A DNA stretch of 64,000 bases from an uncultured Eubacteriales bacterium (GTDB lineage Bacteria; Bacillota; Clostridia; Oscillospirales; CAG-272): contig CAKRNO010000003.1 of assembly GCA_934371135.1 (NCBI GenBank), positions 41,883 through 105,882 on the forward strand. Reading direction: 5' to 3'. The notes beneath the pieces are model-generated. The model was not told the DNA's origin. It did no database searches and saw only the letters and a program-made list of their open reading frames with translations. The position numbers and the translations under genes are program-made. Positions 8,422 through 20,293 of the stretch are shown in pieces; position 1 is the first letter of the stretch; the number at the start of each line of letters is the position of its first letter.

Positions 8422-10809
8422 ATGAAAACAACTGCCGTGCGTATTCTGTCCGTTATCATGCTCCTGGCACTGCTGTGTTCGCTGACCGCGTGCAGCGTCA
8501 GACTGCGCCCCTTCGGCCGGCCGCAGGAGGAGGTGTGCGAGCATGAATACACCTCGACCGAGAACTACCCCACCTGTACAGAGGACGGGGAGACCGTCTC
8601 CACCTGTACGAAATGCGGGAATGTCGTACGCGATACCATCCCGCGCCTCGGGCATGACGAGAGGGAAGTCCTGCCGCATCCGGCGACCTGCACTGAGCCC
8701 GGCGTTCTGCACGCTTATCTGGGCTGCTCCCGCTGTGACTACGGGCTGACCGACGAGAACACGATCGCCCCGCTCGGGCACGACCTGACCGCGATCGACG
8801 CGGTGGAGGCGACCTGCAAACGGGCAGGGCACACGGCGTACGAGGCGTGTCAGCGCGAGGGGTGCACCTACCGGGTGGGGTACGAGGAACTGCCGAGAAC
8901 GGATCACGTCTATGAAAGCGGCGTCTGCAAATACTGCAAGGTGCCCGAGTATTCCGTATATGCCTCGGTGCAGGCGTACAGCTCCTTACAGAGCCTTGCG
9001 AACGGAGACCGTCTGCGGGCGCTCTATCGCAAGATCGACGACGAGCAGCTGAAATACCTCAGGTCGTACACGAACGCCGCGGCACGCGAGGAGGGCGGGA
9101 GGACTTACTACATCGTCGGCGAATACGCCGGGGGCGGGCTGACGGCGGCGGAGCTGCAGACGGTCTGGACCGCCTATCGCACCGACCATCCGCTCTATTT
9201 CTGGATCTCCGCGGAGTGCCTCACGACCACTGGGGGGGAGCCCTCGCTCCTCCTCACCACGACCGAGACATACGCGGCGGGCGCCGCCCGCACGGCGGTG
9301 CTGGAGACGGTCTACGCGGGGCTCCGCGACCTGCTCGCGGGTGTACCCACGACGGGGGACTACGAGATCGCCCTCGCCCTGCACGACCGCATCATTGCCC
9401 TCGTCAACTATGCGTACAAGACGGGCACCACCGTGCCGGAGGACACGCCGGAGGCACATTCCATCGTCGGCTGCTTCACCGACGGGCGGGTGGTCTGCGA
9501 GGGGTATGCCAAGCTGTACCACGCCTGTCTGAACGCCCGCGGGGTGGAGAATATGTACGTCGTCGGCGACGCCGGCGGTGACCACGCGTGGAACCTCGTG
9601 AAGATCGGCGGGGCGGGCTGGTACTGGTGCGACCTGACCTGGGACGACGCGCCCGAGCTGCCCGCCGGGCGACGGTACAACTATTTTCTGAAGACGGACG
9701 ACGAGCAGACGGACAATGAGACGGACGGCGGCTATCTGCCCTCCGGCCGCACCTTTGCCGGTACGCACACCCCGGGCGACGCGACGCCCGGCATCGGGTA
9801 CCAGTATCCGCTGCCCGACCGCGCCGAAACGCCCGTCGGTGACAGCGTGGCACTCGCGGGGGCGTTCCTGCTCCGCTCGACCGGGACGGAGAGCGGCGCG
9901 GTGTACGCGCGCGTCGGCGCCGATGAGGTGCAGCTGGTCGCCGTCACGGCGGAGGCGGATGTCGCCGGGGCGTTCACCGTCCCGGAGACTGTCGTTTTCC
10001 CGGATGACCGCACGGTGTACCGGGTGGTTGCCATCGGGGCGCAGGGGGAGGACGGCTGCTTCGGGAGCGGCGCCGTCGCCGCGCACATCACGTCCGTTAC
10101 CATCCCGAAAAGCGTGCGCACGGTCTGGTACGGCGCGCTCGCCATCCCGACGCTGACAGAGATCGGGGTGGAGGCAGAGAGCCCGTACTTTACAGCCGGG
10201 GCGGACACGGACGGCGTACTCTATAACGGCGACGGGACGGTGCTGGTGCAGTATCCGCTCGGTGCCGCAGTCACCGCCTTTACCATCCCCGACGGGGTCA
10301 CGTCGCTCGCGCTCGAGGCATTCGGAGACGGTACGGCACGGGCAGCGCACCTGACCGCGCTCGTCATCGGGCGGGACACGGAACGCATCGGCGTCCGCGA
10401 GCGCGGGCGCGGCTACGGCGCCGCGACGTGGAGCGACGCGGACCAGGAGCTGGGGCGCATCTTCCGCATAAACGGTGCGGCGCTCACCGTCACGGTTGCC
10501 GGGGGCTCATCGGCTTTTCGTATGGCAGGGGACGCGGTTATGACCGCCGGCGGCGCCCTGCTCCTCGCCGGGAACCGGCTCGACCGGGAGACGACCTCCT
10601 ACACCATCGCGGCAGGGGTCACCGCCATCGGCGACTACGCCTTTGACGCTTACCAAAAGCTTGCGGAGATCCGGTATGAGGGGACGGTCGAGGCGCTCCG
10701 CGCGATCGTCGCGGCGAGCGGGCGCTACTGGGCGAGCGGACTCGCAGAGCGCGCGACACCCGTCACGGAGATCGTCTGCACGGACGGCAATTATACCATC
10801 GGCGGATAA
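8422..10809 (+). CDS. Lipoprotein with zinc-ribbon-like repeats, transglutaminase-like domain and BspA-type leucine-rich repeats
   Basis: A 795-residue exported protein starting MKTTAVRILSVIM with a clear lipobox LTAC at about residue 25. Residues ~38-185 contain repeated Cys-rich modules of the form tCtedG..tCtkCG...lgH. A transglutaminase-like domain (about 310-440) has the triad in GRVVCEGYAKLYHAC, GDHAWNLV and WCDLTWDD. The last ~300 residues hold LRR_5/BspA-type repeats such as ITSVTIPKSV and FTIPDGVTSLALEAF. The ATG follows GGGAGGAG. The domain set fits a surface protein for adhesion or processing of host or matrix protein. Confidence 0.85.
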   Translation: MKTTAVRILSVIMLLALLCSLTACSVRLRPFGRPQEEVCEHEYTSTENYPTCTEDGETVSTCTKCGNVVRDTIPRLGHDEREVLPHPATCTEPGVLHAYLGCSRCDYGLTDENTIAPLGHDLTAIDAVEATCKRAGHTAYEACQREGCTYRVGYEELPRTDHVYESGVCKYCKVPEYSVYASVQAYSSLQSLANGDRLRALYRKIDDEQLKYLRSYTNAAAREEGGRTYYIVGEYAGGGLTAAELQTVWTAYRTDHPLYFWISAECLTTTGGEPSLLLTTTETYAAGAARTAVLETVYAGLRDLLAGVPTTGDYEIALALHDRIIALVNYAYKTGTTVPEDTPEAHSIVGCFTDGRVVCEGYAKLYHACLNARGVENMYVVGDAGGDHAWNLVKIGGAGWYWCDLTWDDAPELPAGRRYNYFLKTDDEQTDNETDGGYLPSGRTFAGTHTPGDATPGIGYQYPLPDRAETPVGDSVALAGAFLLRSTGTESGAVYARVGADEVQLVAVTAEADVAGAFTVPETVVFPDDRTVYRVVAIGAQGEDGCFGSGAVAAHITSVTIPKSVRTVWYGALAIPTLTEIGVEAESPYFTAGADTDGVLYNGDGTVLVQYPLGAAVTAFTIPDGVTSLALEAFGDGTARAAHLTALVIGRDTERIGVRERGRGYGAATWSDADQELGRIFRINGAALTVTVAGGSSAFRMAGDAVMTAGGALLLAGNRLDRETTSYTIAAGVTAIGDYAFDAYQKLAEIRYEGTVEALRAIVAASGRYWASGLAERATPVTEIVCTDGNYTIGG

Positions 10810-10852
10810 GCGGCAGGGCGCGCGCCGACGGCGGACAAAACAGATGGGAAAC

Positions 10853-10894
10853 ACGGAGAGGTACCCGGTCTTTCGGGCTCCTCTCCGTATTTTT
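10853..10894 (+). terminator. Rho-independent terminator
   Basis: The outer stem ACGGAGAGG/CCTCTCCGT (10853-10861 with 10880-10888) encloses an inner CCCG/CGGG stem and is followed by ATTTTTA. Confidence 0.85.
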
Positions 10895-10982
10895 ATCATG
10901 GGACGGACAGCGCCCCGTCGGGGTATGTTCGGACAACGCCGCGCATAGGATAAGAGAAGATAACAGAAAAGGGGGGCGCGGC

Positions 10983-11756
10983 ATGAAGCGGGGGGAGCAG
11001 AGGGAGAAGACAAGGGAAAAGGGAAAAAGGAAACGGGCGGGAGCCGCCGGGAGAACCGAGGCGGGGAAGGCGGCACCGGCGACAGAGACGGCAGAAAAGG
11101 CAATGGCGGGAAAAGCGGCGGCGGAGAAACAGGAGACAGCACCCGTCGCAAAGGGAAAGGCAGAAGGGCAGCCGAAAGGAAAGGCAAAGGCGACGGAGAC
11201 GGCACCGGCGGCGATCGCACTGCCGCTGCATGAGCTCTTTCGTGAGGGAGAGGTGCCGGTGCTCGAGGTCGGCATCACGCTGCCCGCAGGAGAGGAGCTG
11301 CCGCCCGGGGTCAGCGCCTACTACCGGTCGCTCGCCGCGGCATATCTGCGCGCCGCACAGGATCGGCTGCTGCCCGCCGCGCGGGAGGCGCTCCTCGCCC
11401 TGCCGCCGGAGCGGCGACGCTTCGGCTTCCGCCGTTACCGTCTCGCCGTGCAGAGCCGCACCGAGGCGTTCCGGGGCTACCTGCTCGTGACGCGCGCGGT
11501 GGCGCTCACCTGCGGCGCCGCGACCCGCCGACGGGAGGCGTGCGAGGTGTTCCGCTTGACGGATGGGCGGCTCACGCCGCCGCTCGTGTTCCTCCGGGAG
11601 GCGTGCGGAAAGCTGCCGCGGGGCACCCGCCGCTTCCGTCATGCGGAGATGACGGCTCCGGGCGGAGTGGCGATCTTCACAACCGCACGCGGCAGCACCC
11701 TGCATATCCCGCTCACGGACGGCGCGGAAACGGCGGCGGAGACAGACAAATGTTAA
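10983..11756 (+). CDS. Hypothetical protein with Lys/Ala-rich N-terminus and DUF3298-like C-terminal region
   Basis: A 257-residue protein. Residues 1-75 are highly charged, Lys/Ala/Glu/Thr-rich and probably disordered; there is no signal peptide. Residues ~85-245 alternate strands and helices. They recall at a distance the DUF4163/DUF3298 pair of anti-sigma and surface proteins (VLEVGITLPAGEEL near the start, FRLTDGRLTPPLVFL later), but that resemblance is weak. It has its own ribosome binding site (AAGGGGGG) and lies between a terminator and the ATP synthase promoter. Function unknown. Confidence 0.55.
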   Translation: MKRGEQREKTREKGKRKRAGAAGRTEAGKAAPATETAEKAMAGKAAAEKQETAPVAKGKAEGQPKGKAKATETAPAAIALPLHELFREGEVPVLEVGITLPAGEELPPGVSAYYRSLAAAYLRAAQDRLLPAAREALLALPPERRRFGFRRYRLAVQSRTEAFRGYLLVTRAVALTCGAATRRREACEVFRLTDGRLTPPLVFLREACGKLPRGTRRFRHAEMTAPGGVAIFTTARGSTLHIPLTDGAETAAETDKC

Positions 11757-11766
11757 CGGATTGTCC

Positions 11767-11795
11767 TTGATTTTTTGTAAAAGAATGAATATACT
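11767..11795 (+). promoter_or_regulatory. Promoter of the ATP synthase operon
   Basis: TTGATT and TATACT with a 17-bp spacer in an A/T-rich stretch, about 75 bases before atpZ. Confidence 0.75.
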
Positions 11796-11871
11796 ATATA
11801 CGCACTGTTCATAATGACGGCTGCGCTGTCGCGCAGAAGATATCACGCAAGACATATAAAGGAGTATCGCC

Positions 11872-12255
11872 ATGGCACAGCCGAGTCCGCGCTTCCGCGT
11901 GCTGTCCGGCATCCTCGCCGTAGGGCAGTTCGGCATCAGCCTCATTGTCCCTATCCTGCTGTTTACCTGGCTCGGGGTGTACCTGACCGAGCGGTTTTCC
12001 GTCGGTGCCTGGCTCACCGTCCTCTGCGTCATCGTCGGGGTCGTGACCGCCGGATGCACCTTTTACCGCGTCGCGCAGGAGTTCCTCGCGCGGATGCGGG
12101 CGGAGGACAAGCCCCGCTCCGGCACACCGACCGACGCGCCGGATAAAGCGGGGGCAGTACAGACCGAAAATCATGGCGCCGGCGCGGCACCGTCCGAGAC
12201 ACCGACGGGGGATGCCCAAACCGATCATCGTCATCCGGGAGGAGATCACACATGA
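11872..12255 (+). CDS. atpZ: AtpZ/AtpI-family ATP synthase accessory membrane protein
   Basis: A 127-residue protein with two membrane helices (about 9-38 and 44-66) separated by a short turn, as in AtpZ. A hydrophilic tail of ~55 residues is rich in Ala, Thr, Asp and Pro. In other bacteria AtpZ/AtpI assist c-ring assembly or Mg2+/Ca2+ supply. It is the first gene of the atp operon, with AAAGGAG upstream, and its stop overlaps the next start by four bases (ATGA). Confidence 0.8.
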   Translation: MAQPSPRFRVLSGILAVGQFGISLIVPILLFTWLGVYLTERFSVGAWLTVLCVIVGVVTAGCTFYRVAQEFLARMRAEDKPRSGTPTDAPDKAGAVQTENHGAGAAPSETPTGDAQTDHRHPGGDHT

Positions 12256-12896
12256 AAACCCTTTCACCTTTGCAGCGCGCGACCGTTCAGATGTCCGTCG
12301 GCATCGCCATCCTGACCGCCGTGACCGAAGTCATCTACGTCATCCTGGCGCTCGCGGTGCCCTCCCTCTCCTATGAGTGGAAGTTCACCGTCGGCAACAT
12401 CTTCATGGCGGCGATCATGGCGCTCAATTTTTACCTCATGGCGCGCGGCGTCTACCAGGCGGTGGACACGGGGGATCAGGACTACGCCAAGCGGCAGATT
12501 CATCTGAACCACACCGTGCGCACCATCGTCTTCGTCCTCGCGCTCGTCTCGTGCTTCCTTTTCGGGTACGGTCTGGACGGCGCGTTCCACTATGAGCCCG
12601 GCATCGCCGCGTGCATCACGGTGATCTACCCGCAGCTGACGGTCTTCCTGCTCCGTATGACCGGCAGGTTCAACACGGACAGTGCGGCGCCCGCCGCGGA
12701 GGAGACGCCCGAGGGGGCTGTACCGCTCCGCACCGATGCCGTGGGCGACGTGACCCCGGGCGGTACGCAGACGGGCGGCACCGATACCACAGAGGGAGCA
12801 CCGGCGGGCGAGGCAGATGCCGCACCGACCGGGGGCGCCGCCGATGGCGGGGACCGCCCCCTGCCGCCGACCGACGCCGGCGGGGAGGAAGCATGA
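12252..12896 (+). CDS. atpI: AtpI-like ATP synthase subunit I
   Basis: A 214-residue protein with four predicted membrane helices within residues ~15-135, the arrangement of ATP synthase subunit I. The remaining ~80 residues are low-complexity (Gly, Thr, Pro, Asp, Ala) and presumably cytoplasmic. Four-base ATGA overlaps link it to atpZ and atpB, so the three are translationally coupled. Subunit I proteins are assembly factors for the c ring; the match here rests on topology and position more than on sequence motifs. Confidence 0.75.
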   Translation: MKTLSPLQRATVQMSVGIAILTAVTEVIYVILALAVPSLSYEWKFTVGNIFMAAIMALNFYLMARGVYQAVDTGDQDYAKRQIHLNHTVRTIVFVLALVSCFLFGYGLDGAFHYEPGIAACITVIYPQLTVFLLRMTGRFNTDSAAPAAEETPEGAVPLRTDAVGDVTPGGTQTGGTDTTEGAPAGEADAAPTGGAADGGDRPLPPTDAGGEEA

Positions 12897-13897
12897 CAAA
12901 GACCATCCGTTTCCGCATCGTGGATGCACTGCTCCTCGCGATGGCGATCCTGCCGTTCGTCGGGTGTATCGTACTCAAAGTGCTGTTCACGCCCCCGTCG
13001 GAGGGGGTCTCCGTCACGGGGCCGCTCGTGTACCTGCAACTGGATCTGAAGCCGCAACCGCTCTATATCACAGAGGCGACCGCCGTGTCCCTCGCGGTCA
13101 TAATCGCGGTCCTTGCCCTGTGCCTTTATATGACGCACGGGCTCACGGTCGAGTGCCGCACCAAGCGCCAGCTGATCGCCGAGATGATCGTCGAAAAGGT
13201 CACGGACTTCGTGACCGGGAACATGGGGATGCGCTTCGTCGGTTTCGCGCCCTTTGTGGCGGCGATTCTCGCGCTCTCCGCGCTGTCGAGCCTGTCCTCA
13301 CTCCTGGGGCTCTACCCCCCGACGTCGGATATCAACATCGTGGCGGGCTGGGCCATCCTCGTCTTCATTCTCATGACGCACTACAAGCTGAAGGGCGGCG
13401 TCGGGCACTATCTCAAGAGCTTCGGTGACCCGATCCCGATCTTCTATCCGTTCAACGTCTTCTCCGAGGTGGCAACGCCGGTCTCCATGACCTTCCGTCA
13501 TTACGGCAACATCCTCTCGGGCGGCGTCATTACGGCGCTCATAGGCACCGCGCTCGCGGGGCTGTCTTCAAAGATCCTGGGGCTGTTTTCCGGCGCCGGG
13601 TGGTACACGAACTATATCGCGTCCATCCCCTTCCTGCGCGTCGGTCTGCCGGCTGTCCTCTCCATCTATTTCGACGTGTTCAGCGGCTGCCTGCAGGCAT
13701 TCATCTTCGCCATGCTGACGATGCTGAACATCTCGGGCGGCTACCCCGAGGAGGAAGCCGCCGCACGGGCGGAAAAACGCCGCGCAAGGCACGACCGCCG
13801 GCTCGCGAAAAAGACGGCGAAGCGGGTCGCGAAAGGTGCGGGGGCGGACACCATCGGGGTGATTGTCCCGCCGGACACGCCGGGCGAAGACAAGTGA
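12893..13897 (+). CDS. atpB: F-type ATP synthase subunit a
   Basis: A 334-residue integral membrane stator subunit carrying the ion half-channels. The start MTKTIRFRIVDALLL lies in an ATGA overlap with atpI. The essential arginine is seen in FRHYGNILSGG as R202. The last helices include FDVFSGCLQAFIFAMLTMLNI. The protein is longer than the usual ~230-270 residues because of an N-terminal helix-loop extension and a basic Lys/Arg/Ala C-terminal tail after GGYPEEEAAA. Confidence 0.95.
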   Translation: MTKTIRFRIVDALLLAMAILPFVGCIVLKVLFTPPSEGVSVTGPLVYLQLDLKPQPLYITEATAVSLAVIIAVLALCLYMTHGLTVECRTKRQLIAEMIVEKVTDFVTGNMGMRFVGFAPFVAAILALSALSSLSSLLGLYPPTSDINIVAGWAILVFILMTHYKLKGGVGHYLKSFGDPIPIFYPFNVFSEVATPVSMTFRHYGNILSGGVITALIGTALAGLSSKILGLFSGAGWYTNYIASIPFLRVGLPAVLSIYFDVFSGCLQAFIFAMLTMLNISGGYPEEEAAARAEKRRARHDRRLAKKTAKRVAKGAGADTIGVIVPPDTPGEDK

Positions 13898-13966
13898 CGC
13901 CCCGCCTCACCCGGTGGTGCCGCGAGGGCGCCGTTACCGGGAACCCCGAAAACAGATGACTTATAA

Positions 13967-14296
<330 letters not shown>

Positions 14297-14317
14297 TCCG
14301 CGGGACGGGAGATACTC

Positions 14318-14851
14318 ATGATCACATTCATGTTGGCGAAAGAGTCGTTGGATGTCATTTATATCAACCTGTGGGCGATCCTCATCTCGCTTGTCAACCT
14401 GGTCCTTTTGTTCCTGATCCTGAAGAAGCTTCTCTTTAAGCCCGTGACGCGCGTCATGGCAGAGCGGCGGGCAAAGACGGACGCCATCCTCTCGGATGCG
14501 GAAGCGGCGCGCGCGGAGGCGGAGGCGGACAAGACCGCTTACGCTGCACGCATGGCAGAGGCGGACAAGGATGCCGCCGAGGTGATCCGCCGCGCGACGG
14601 CGACCGCCACGCGGGAGTCGGAGACCATCGTCGCCACGGCGCGCGAGCGCGCCGCCGCCATCAAAAAGCAGGCGGACGACGACATCGCGCAGGAGCGGAA
14701 AAAGGCAGTCAACGAGCTGAAGGGCGAGATCTCCGACATTTCCATGACGATCGCCGAGCAGGTGGTCGGGCGGGAAGTCACGCCCGAGGACCATCACGCG
14801 ATGATCGACGCGTTTATCGCGGGGATGGATGAGGGAGGCAACCATGCGTAA
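14318..14851 (+). CDS. atpF: F-type ATP synthase subunit b
   Basis: A 177-residue peripheral-stalk subunit: one N-terminal membrane helix (about residues 15-37, NLWAILISLVNLVLL) followed by a long Ala/Glu/Lys/Arg coiled coil that dimerises and reaches F1. Length is typical. Its end overlaps atpH by eight bases. Confidence 0.93.
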   Translation: MITFMLAKESLDVIYINLWAILISLVNLVLLFLILKKLLFKPVTRVMAERRAKTDAILSDAEAARAEAEADKTAYAARMAEADKDAAEVIRRATATATRESETIVATARERAAAIKKQADDDIAQERKKAVNELKGEISDISMTIAEQVVGREVTPEDHHAMIDAFIAGMDEGGNHA

Positions 14852-15377
14852 CGCGGCGGAGGAATACGGCCGCGCGTTGTTTGAGCTCGCAGAGGAGGCG
14901 GACGGCGCCGCCATCGAGCAGGATGCCGGGGCGCTCCTCGCCGCTTTCCGCGCGGCGCCGGAATACATCCGCCTGCTCGAAACGCCGGGGATCCCGACGG
15001 AGGAAAAGAGGTCGGCGCTGACACGCGTCGCCGAGGGGGCGCATCCCTATCTTCTGAACACCCTCTGTCTGCTCCTCGACCGCTCGCGCGCATCGCTCAT
15101 CCCGGCGGTGCTCGAGGCGTTTCTCGCCGAGCGGCGGGAGGCGCGCGGCGAGGTCATCGCGACGGTGGAGACGGCGATGCCGCTCACCGGTAAAGAAAAA
15201 GCGGCGCTCACCGCCGCGCTCTCGCGCAAATACCACAAGACCGTGACCCTGCACGAGGTCGTGGACGCCCGCCTCATCGGCGGAGCCCGCGTCTATATCG
15301 GGGGGCAGCTCCTCGACGATACGCTCCGCCATCGGCTGGATGACATCGGTGTACGTCTTTCGGAGACGGTACTGTAA
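14844..15377 (+). CDS. atpH: F-type ATP synthase subunit delta
   Basis: A 177-residue OSCP-like subunit joining the b stalk to the top of F1. The N-terminal helical part begins [18 protein letters not shown]. The C-terminal part contains [25 protein letters not shown] in the usual position (split here: [10 protein letters not shown], then [10 protein letters not shown]). The start at 14844 is chosen over the ATG at 14829 because GAGGGAGG lies just upstream of it. Confidence 0.92.
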   Translation: MRNAAEEYGRALFELAEEADGAAIEQDAGALLAAFRAAPEYIRLLETPGIPTEEKRSALTRVAEGAHPYLLNTLCLLLDRSRASLIPAVLEAFLAERREARGEVIATVETAMPLTGKEKAALTAALSRKYHKTVTLHEVVDARLIGGARVYIGGQLLDDTLRHRLDDIGVRLSETVL

Positions 15378-15396
15378 ACGAGAAAGGACTTTTTCC

Positions 15397-16916
15397 ATGA
15401 ATCTTCGTCCGGAAGAAATCAGTCGGATCATCAAAGAACAGATCCGCACCTACCATGCCGCGACCGATCAGGCCGAGGTGGGGACGGTCGTCCTCGTCGG
15501 TGACGGTATCGCGCGGGTTTTCGGTCTCGACAACTGTATGGCAAACGAGCTCGTCAGCTTCGACGGCGGCGCGCTCGGCATGGCGCTCAACCTCGAGGAG
15601 AGCGCCGTCTCGGTCGTCCTGCTCTCCGGGGGCGATACGCTGAAGGAGGGGACGGTCGCGCGGCGCACCGGTAAGGTCGTCAGCGTCCCCGTCGGGGAAA
15701 AGCTGCTCGGCCGCGTCGTGGACGCGCTCGGTCAGCCCATCGACGGGCGGGGCCCCATCGATTACGAGGCGACGCGCCCGATCGAGAGCGAGGCGCCCGG
15801 GATCATCAAGCGTAAGAGCGTCAGCGTCCCGCTCCAGACCGGGATTAAAGCCATCGACTCAATGGTGCCGATCGGGCGCGGACAGCGCGAGCTCATCATC
15901 GGCGACCGCGGCACGGGTAAGACGACCATCGCCGTCGATACCATCCTCAACCAGCGCGACACGGGCGTGCTCTGCGTCTACGTCGCGATCGGGCAGAAGG
16001 AATCGACCGTCGCGGGGCTCGTCGAAACGCTGACGGCGGGCGGCGCCATGGCGTACACGACCGTCGTTTCCGCCTCCGCCTCCGACCCCGCCGCGCTTCA
16101 GTACATCGCGCCCTATGCGGGCTGTGCGATGGCGGAGCATCTGATGGCGAAGGGGCGGGATGTGCTCATCGTCTATGACGATCTCTCCAAGCACGCGGTG
16201 GCATACCGCGCACTCTCTCTGCTCATCCGCCGGCCGCCGGGGCGCGAGGCGTACCCGGGCGACGTCTTCTACCTCCATTCCCGTCTCCTTGAGCGCGCGG
16301 CGCGCGTCGGCGAGAAGTGGGGCGGCGGGAGCCTGACGGCACTGCCGATCATCGAAACGCAGGCGGGCGACGTCTCGGCGTACATCCCGACCAACGTCAT
16401 TTCCATCACGGACGGGCAGATCTTCCTTGAGACCGAGCTGTTCCACTCCGGCGTCATGCCGGCGGTCAACCCCGGTATCTCCGTCTCCCGCGTCGGCGGC
16501 AGTGCGCAGATCAAGGCGATGAAGAAGGTCGCCGGGTCGCTCAAGCTCCTCTATTCGCAGTACCGCGAGCTTGAGGCGTTCGCCCAGTTCGGCTCCGACC
16601 TCGACGCGGACACCAAGCGGCGCCTCGCCCAGGGGGCGCGCATCGTGGAGGTGCTCAAGCAGGATAAATCCTCGCCGGTGCCGGTGGAATATCAGGTGGT
16701 GATCCTGTTCGCCGCCGTCAACGAGCTGCTCGGGGACATCCCGCTCAATATGCTCCGCGCCTACGAAAAGGGGCTGTATCTGTATCTCGATGTCCACGCG
16801 ACGGACGTGCTGTATCGCGTCCGCACGACCGGCGCCCTCTCCGATGAGGATGCCGGGACGCTGCGCTCGGAGATCGAGGCGTATAACGTCGCCTTCCTCA
16901 GCGGGGAGATGGAGGT

Positions 16917-16920
<4 letters not shown>
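15397..16920 (+). CDS. atpA: F-type ATP synthase subunit alpha
   Basis: A 507-residue non-catalytic nucleotide-binding subunit. It begins [16 protein letters not shown], has the P-loop GDRGTGKTT at about 169-177, and the conserved [17 protein letters not shown] stretch. Full family length. Its stop overlaps atpG by ATGA, coupling the two. Confidence 0.97.
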
Positions 16921-19171
<2,251 letters not shown>

Positions 19172-19180
19172 GGTGGCGTG

Positions 19181-19444
19181 ATGAGCGTATTTCATCTGGA
19201 GATCGCCGCCCCCGACGGGAAAATGTATGACGGCGATGCTTATATGCTCTCGCTCCGCGGTATTGACGGGGAGCTCGCCATCCTGCCGGGGCACATCCCG
19301 TTCGTGACCGCGCTCGCCCCCGGGGCGGTGCGCGTCTACCCCGCGAAGGATGCCGCGCCCCGCGTGGGGCACGCCTCCGGCGGGTGCCTGACCGTCTCGC
19401 CGAACGGGACGCGCCTGCTCGCCGCGGATTTTGCCTGGGAGTGA
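19181..19444 (+). CDS. atpC: F-type ATP synthase subunit epsilon, short form without C-terminal helices
   Basis: An 87-residue beta-sandwich subunit starting MSVFHLEIAAPDGKMYDGDA. It contains the conserved GIDGELAILPGHIPFVTAL. The usual epsilon is ~130-140 residues with a two-helix C-terminal domain that can inhibit the enzyme; here the protein ends right after the sandwich (LLAADFAWE). The stop is followed by a terminator, with no remnant of a longer frame. A GTG three bases earlier is a possible start. Confidence 0.9.
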   Translation: MSVFHLEIAAPDGKMYDGDAYMLSLRGIDGELAILPGHIPFVTALAPGAVRVYPAKDAAPRVGHASGGCLTVSPNGTRLLAADFAWE

Positions 19445-19540
19445 TATTGCCTGGCGGCAGTGGTATTCGCCTGGCGGCGAGTGGAGATGCTGCCGATGCA
19501 CAGAGGCGGTCATTCTGCGTGGCTGTCTGATAAGAAAATA

Positions 19541-19579
19541 CAAGGAGTCGCCCGGTTTTCCGGGCGGCTCCTTGTTGTT
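19541..19579 (+). terminator. Bidirectional terminator closing the ATP synthase operon
   Basis: A 15-bp stem with one mismatch (CAAGGAGTCGCCCGG with CCGGGCGGCTCCTTG) is followed by TTGTT on the plus strand and TATTTT on the minus strand, so it also serves the convergent zinc-ribbon gene. Confidence 0.85.
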
Positions 19580-19673
19580 ATGCGGTAACGGTTATGCGGC
19601 TGGATAGAGGATCTCAACCGGGATGCGGTCACGGAGCGCCATCAGAGTGCGCCGCCGCCAGATGCGGTCACTG

Positions 19674-20264
19674 TCACCAGCTCGTGGGGTAGCGGGTCAT
19701 GTAGTCGGGCGGGAGACAGAACAGGAGGATGCCGGTGATGGGCGAAATGAACAGCAGGGCAACGACCTTTCTGCCGACGCCGATCGGCATCCCGCGGCGG
19801 AGGTCACGGATGAGGGAGACCGCCAGGGGGATCTTCCACGCCAGCGGGAGAAAATACGCGATGAACGAGGGCGTCGTGACAGGGTATCCGATCGCCGCCT
19901 TGAACAGGAAAAGCGCGGGCAACAGGACGCAGGCGAGGATGGCAAACACCTTGATCGCCGTGAGCAGACCCCCGCCGGAGGTCGGGGGCGGTGCTCCGTT
20001 CGGCGCCCCGAACGGGGTGCCCGGGAAGGGCGGCTGTGGCGGCGGGGTGGGCGTTCCCGATGAAGCGGGCGTTCCCGATGCGGTGGGCGTCTCCGATGCG
20101 TAAGGTGACGTCTCCGGCGCGGGCGGCGTCTGCGGTTCGGAGGGCGTTTCGGAAGCGGGAGGGGGCTTCGGGGTCGGGGTGTCCGCGGAGAGCGGGGCGC
20201 CGCAGTTGGTGCAGAAACGGTCGCCGTCGGGGATCTCCGCCCCGCAATGAGGGCAAATCGGCAT
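19674..20264 (-). CDS. Zinc-ribbon membrane protein
   Basis: A 196-residue protein. An N-terminal zinc ribbon has two CxxC knuckles (CPHCGAEIPDGDRFCTNCG). A Pro/Thr/Ser-rich linker of ~65 residues follows, then two or three membrane helices in the last ~90 residues. The ATG at 20262-20264 follows AAGGAGGAG. It is the last gene of a leftward run and follows the oligopeptidase by 29 bases. Function unknown; this layout is common in Firmicutes membrane proteins. Confidence 0.75.
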   Translation of the reverse strand: MPICPHCGAEIPDGDRFCTNCGAPLSADTPTPKPPPASETPSEPQTPPAPETSPYASETPTASGTPASSGTPTPPPQPPFPGTPFGAPNGAPPPTSGGGLLTAIKVFAILACVLLPALFLFKAAIGYPVTTPSFIAYFLPLAWKIPLAVSLIRDLRRGMPIGVGRKVVALLFISPITGILLFCLPPDYMTRYPTSW

Positions 20265-20293
20265 GGGGGTCTCCTCCTTATAAAGTAATGTGA

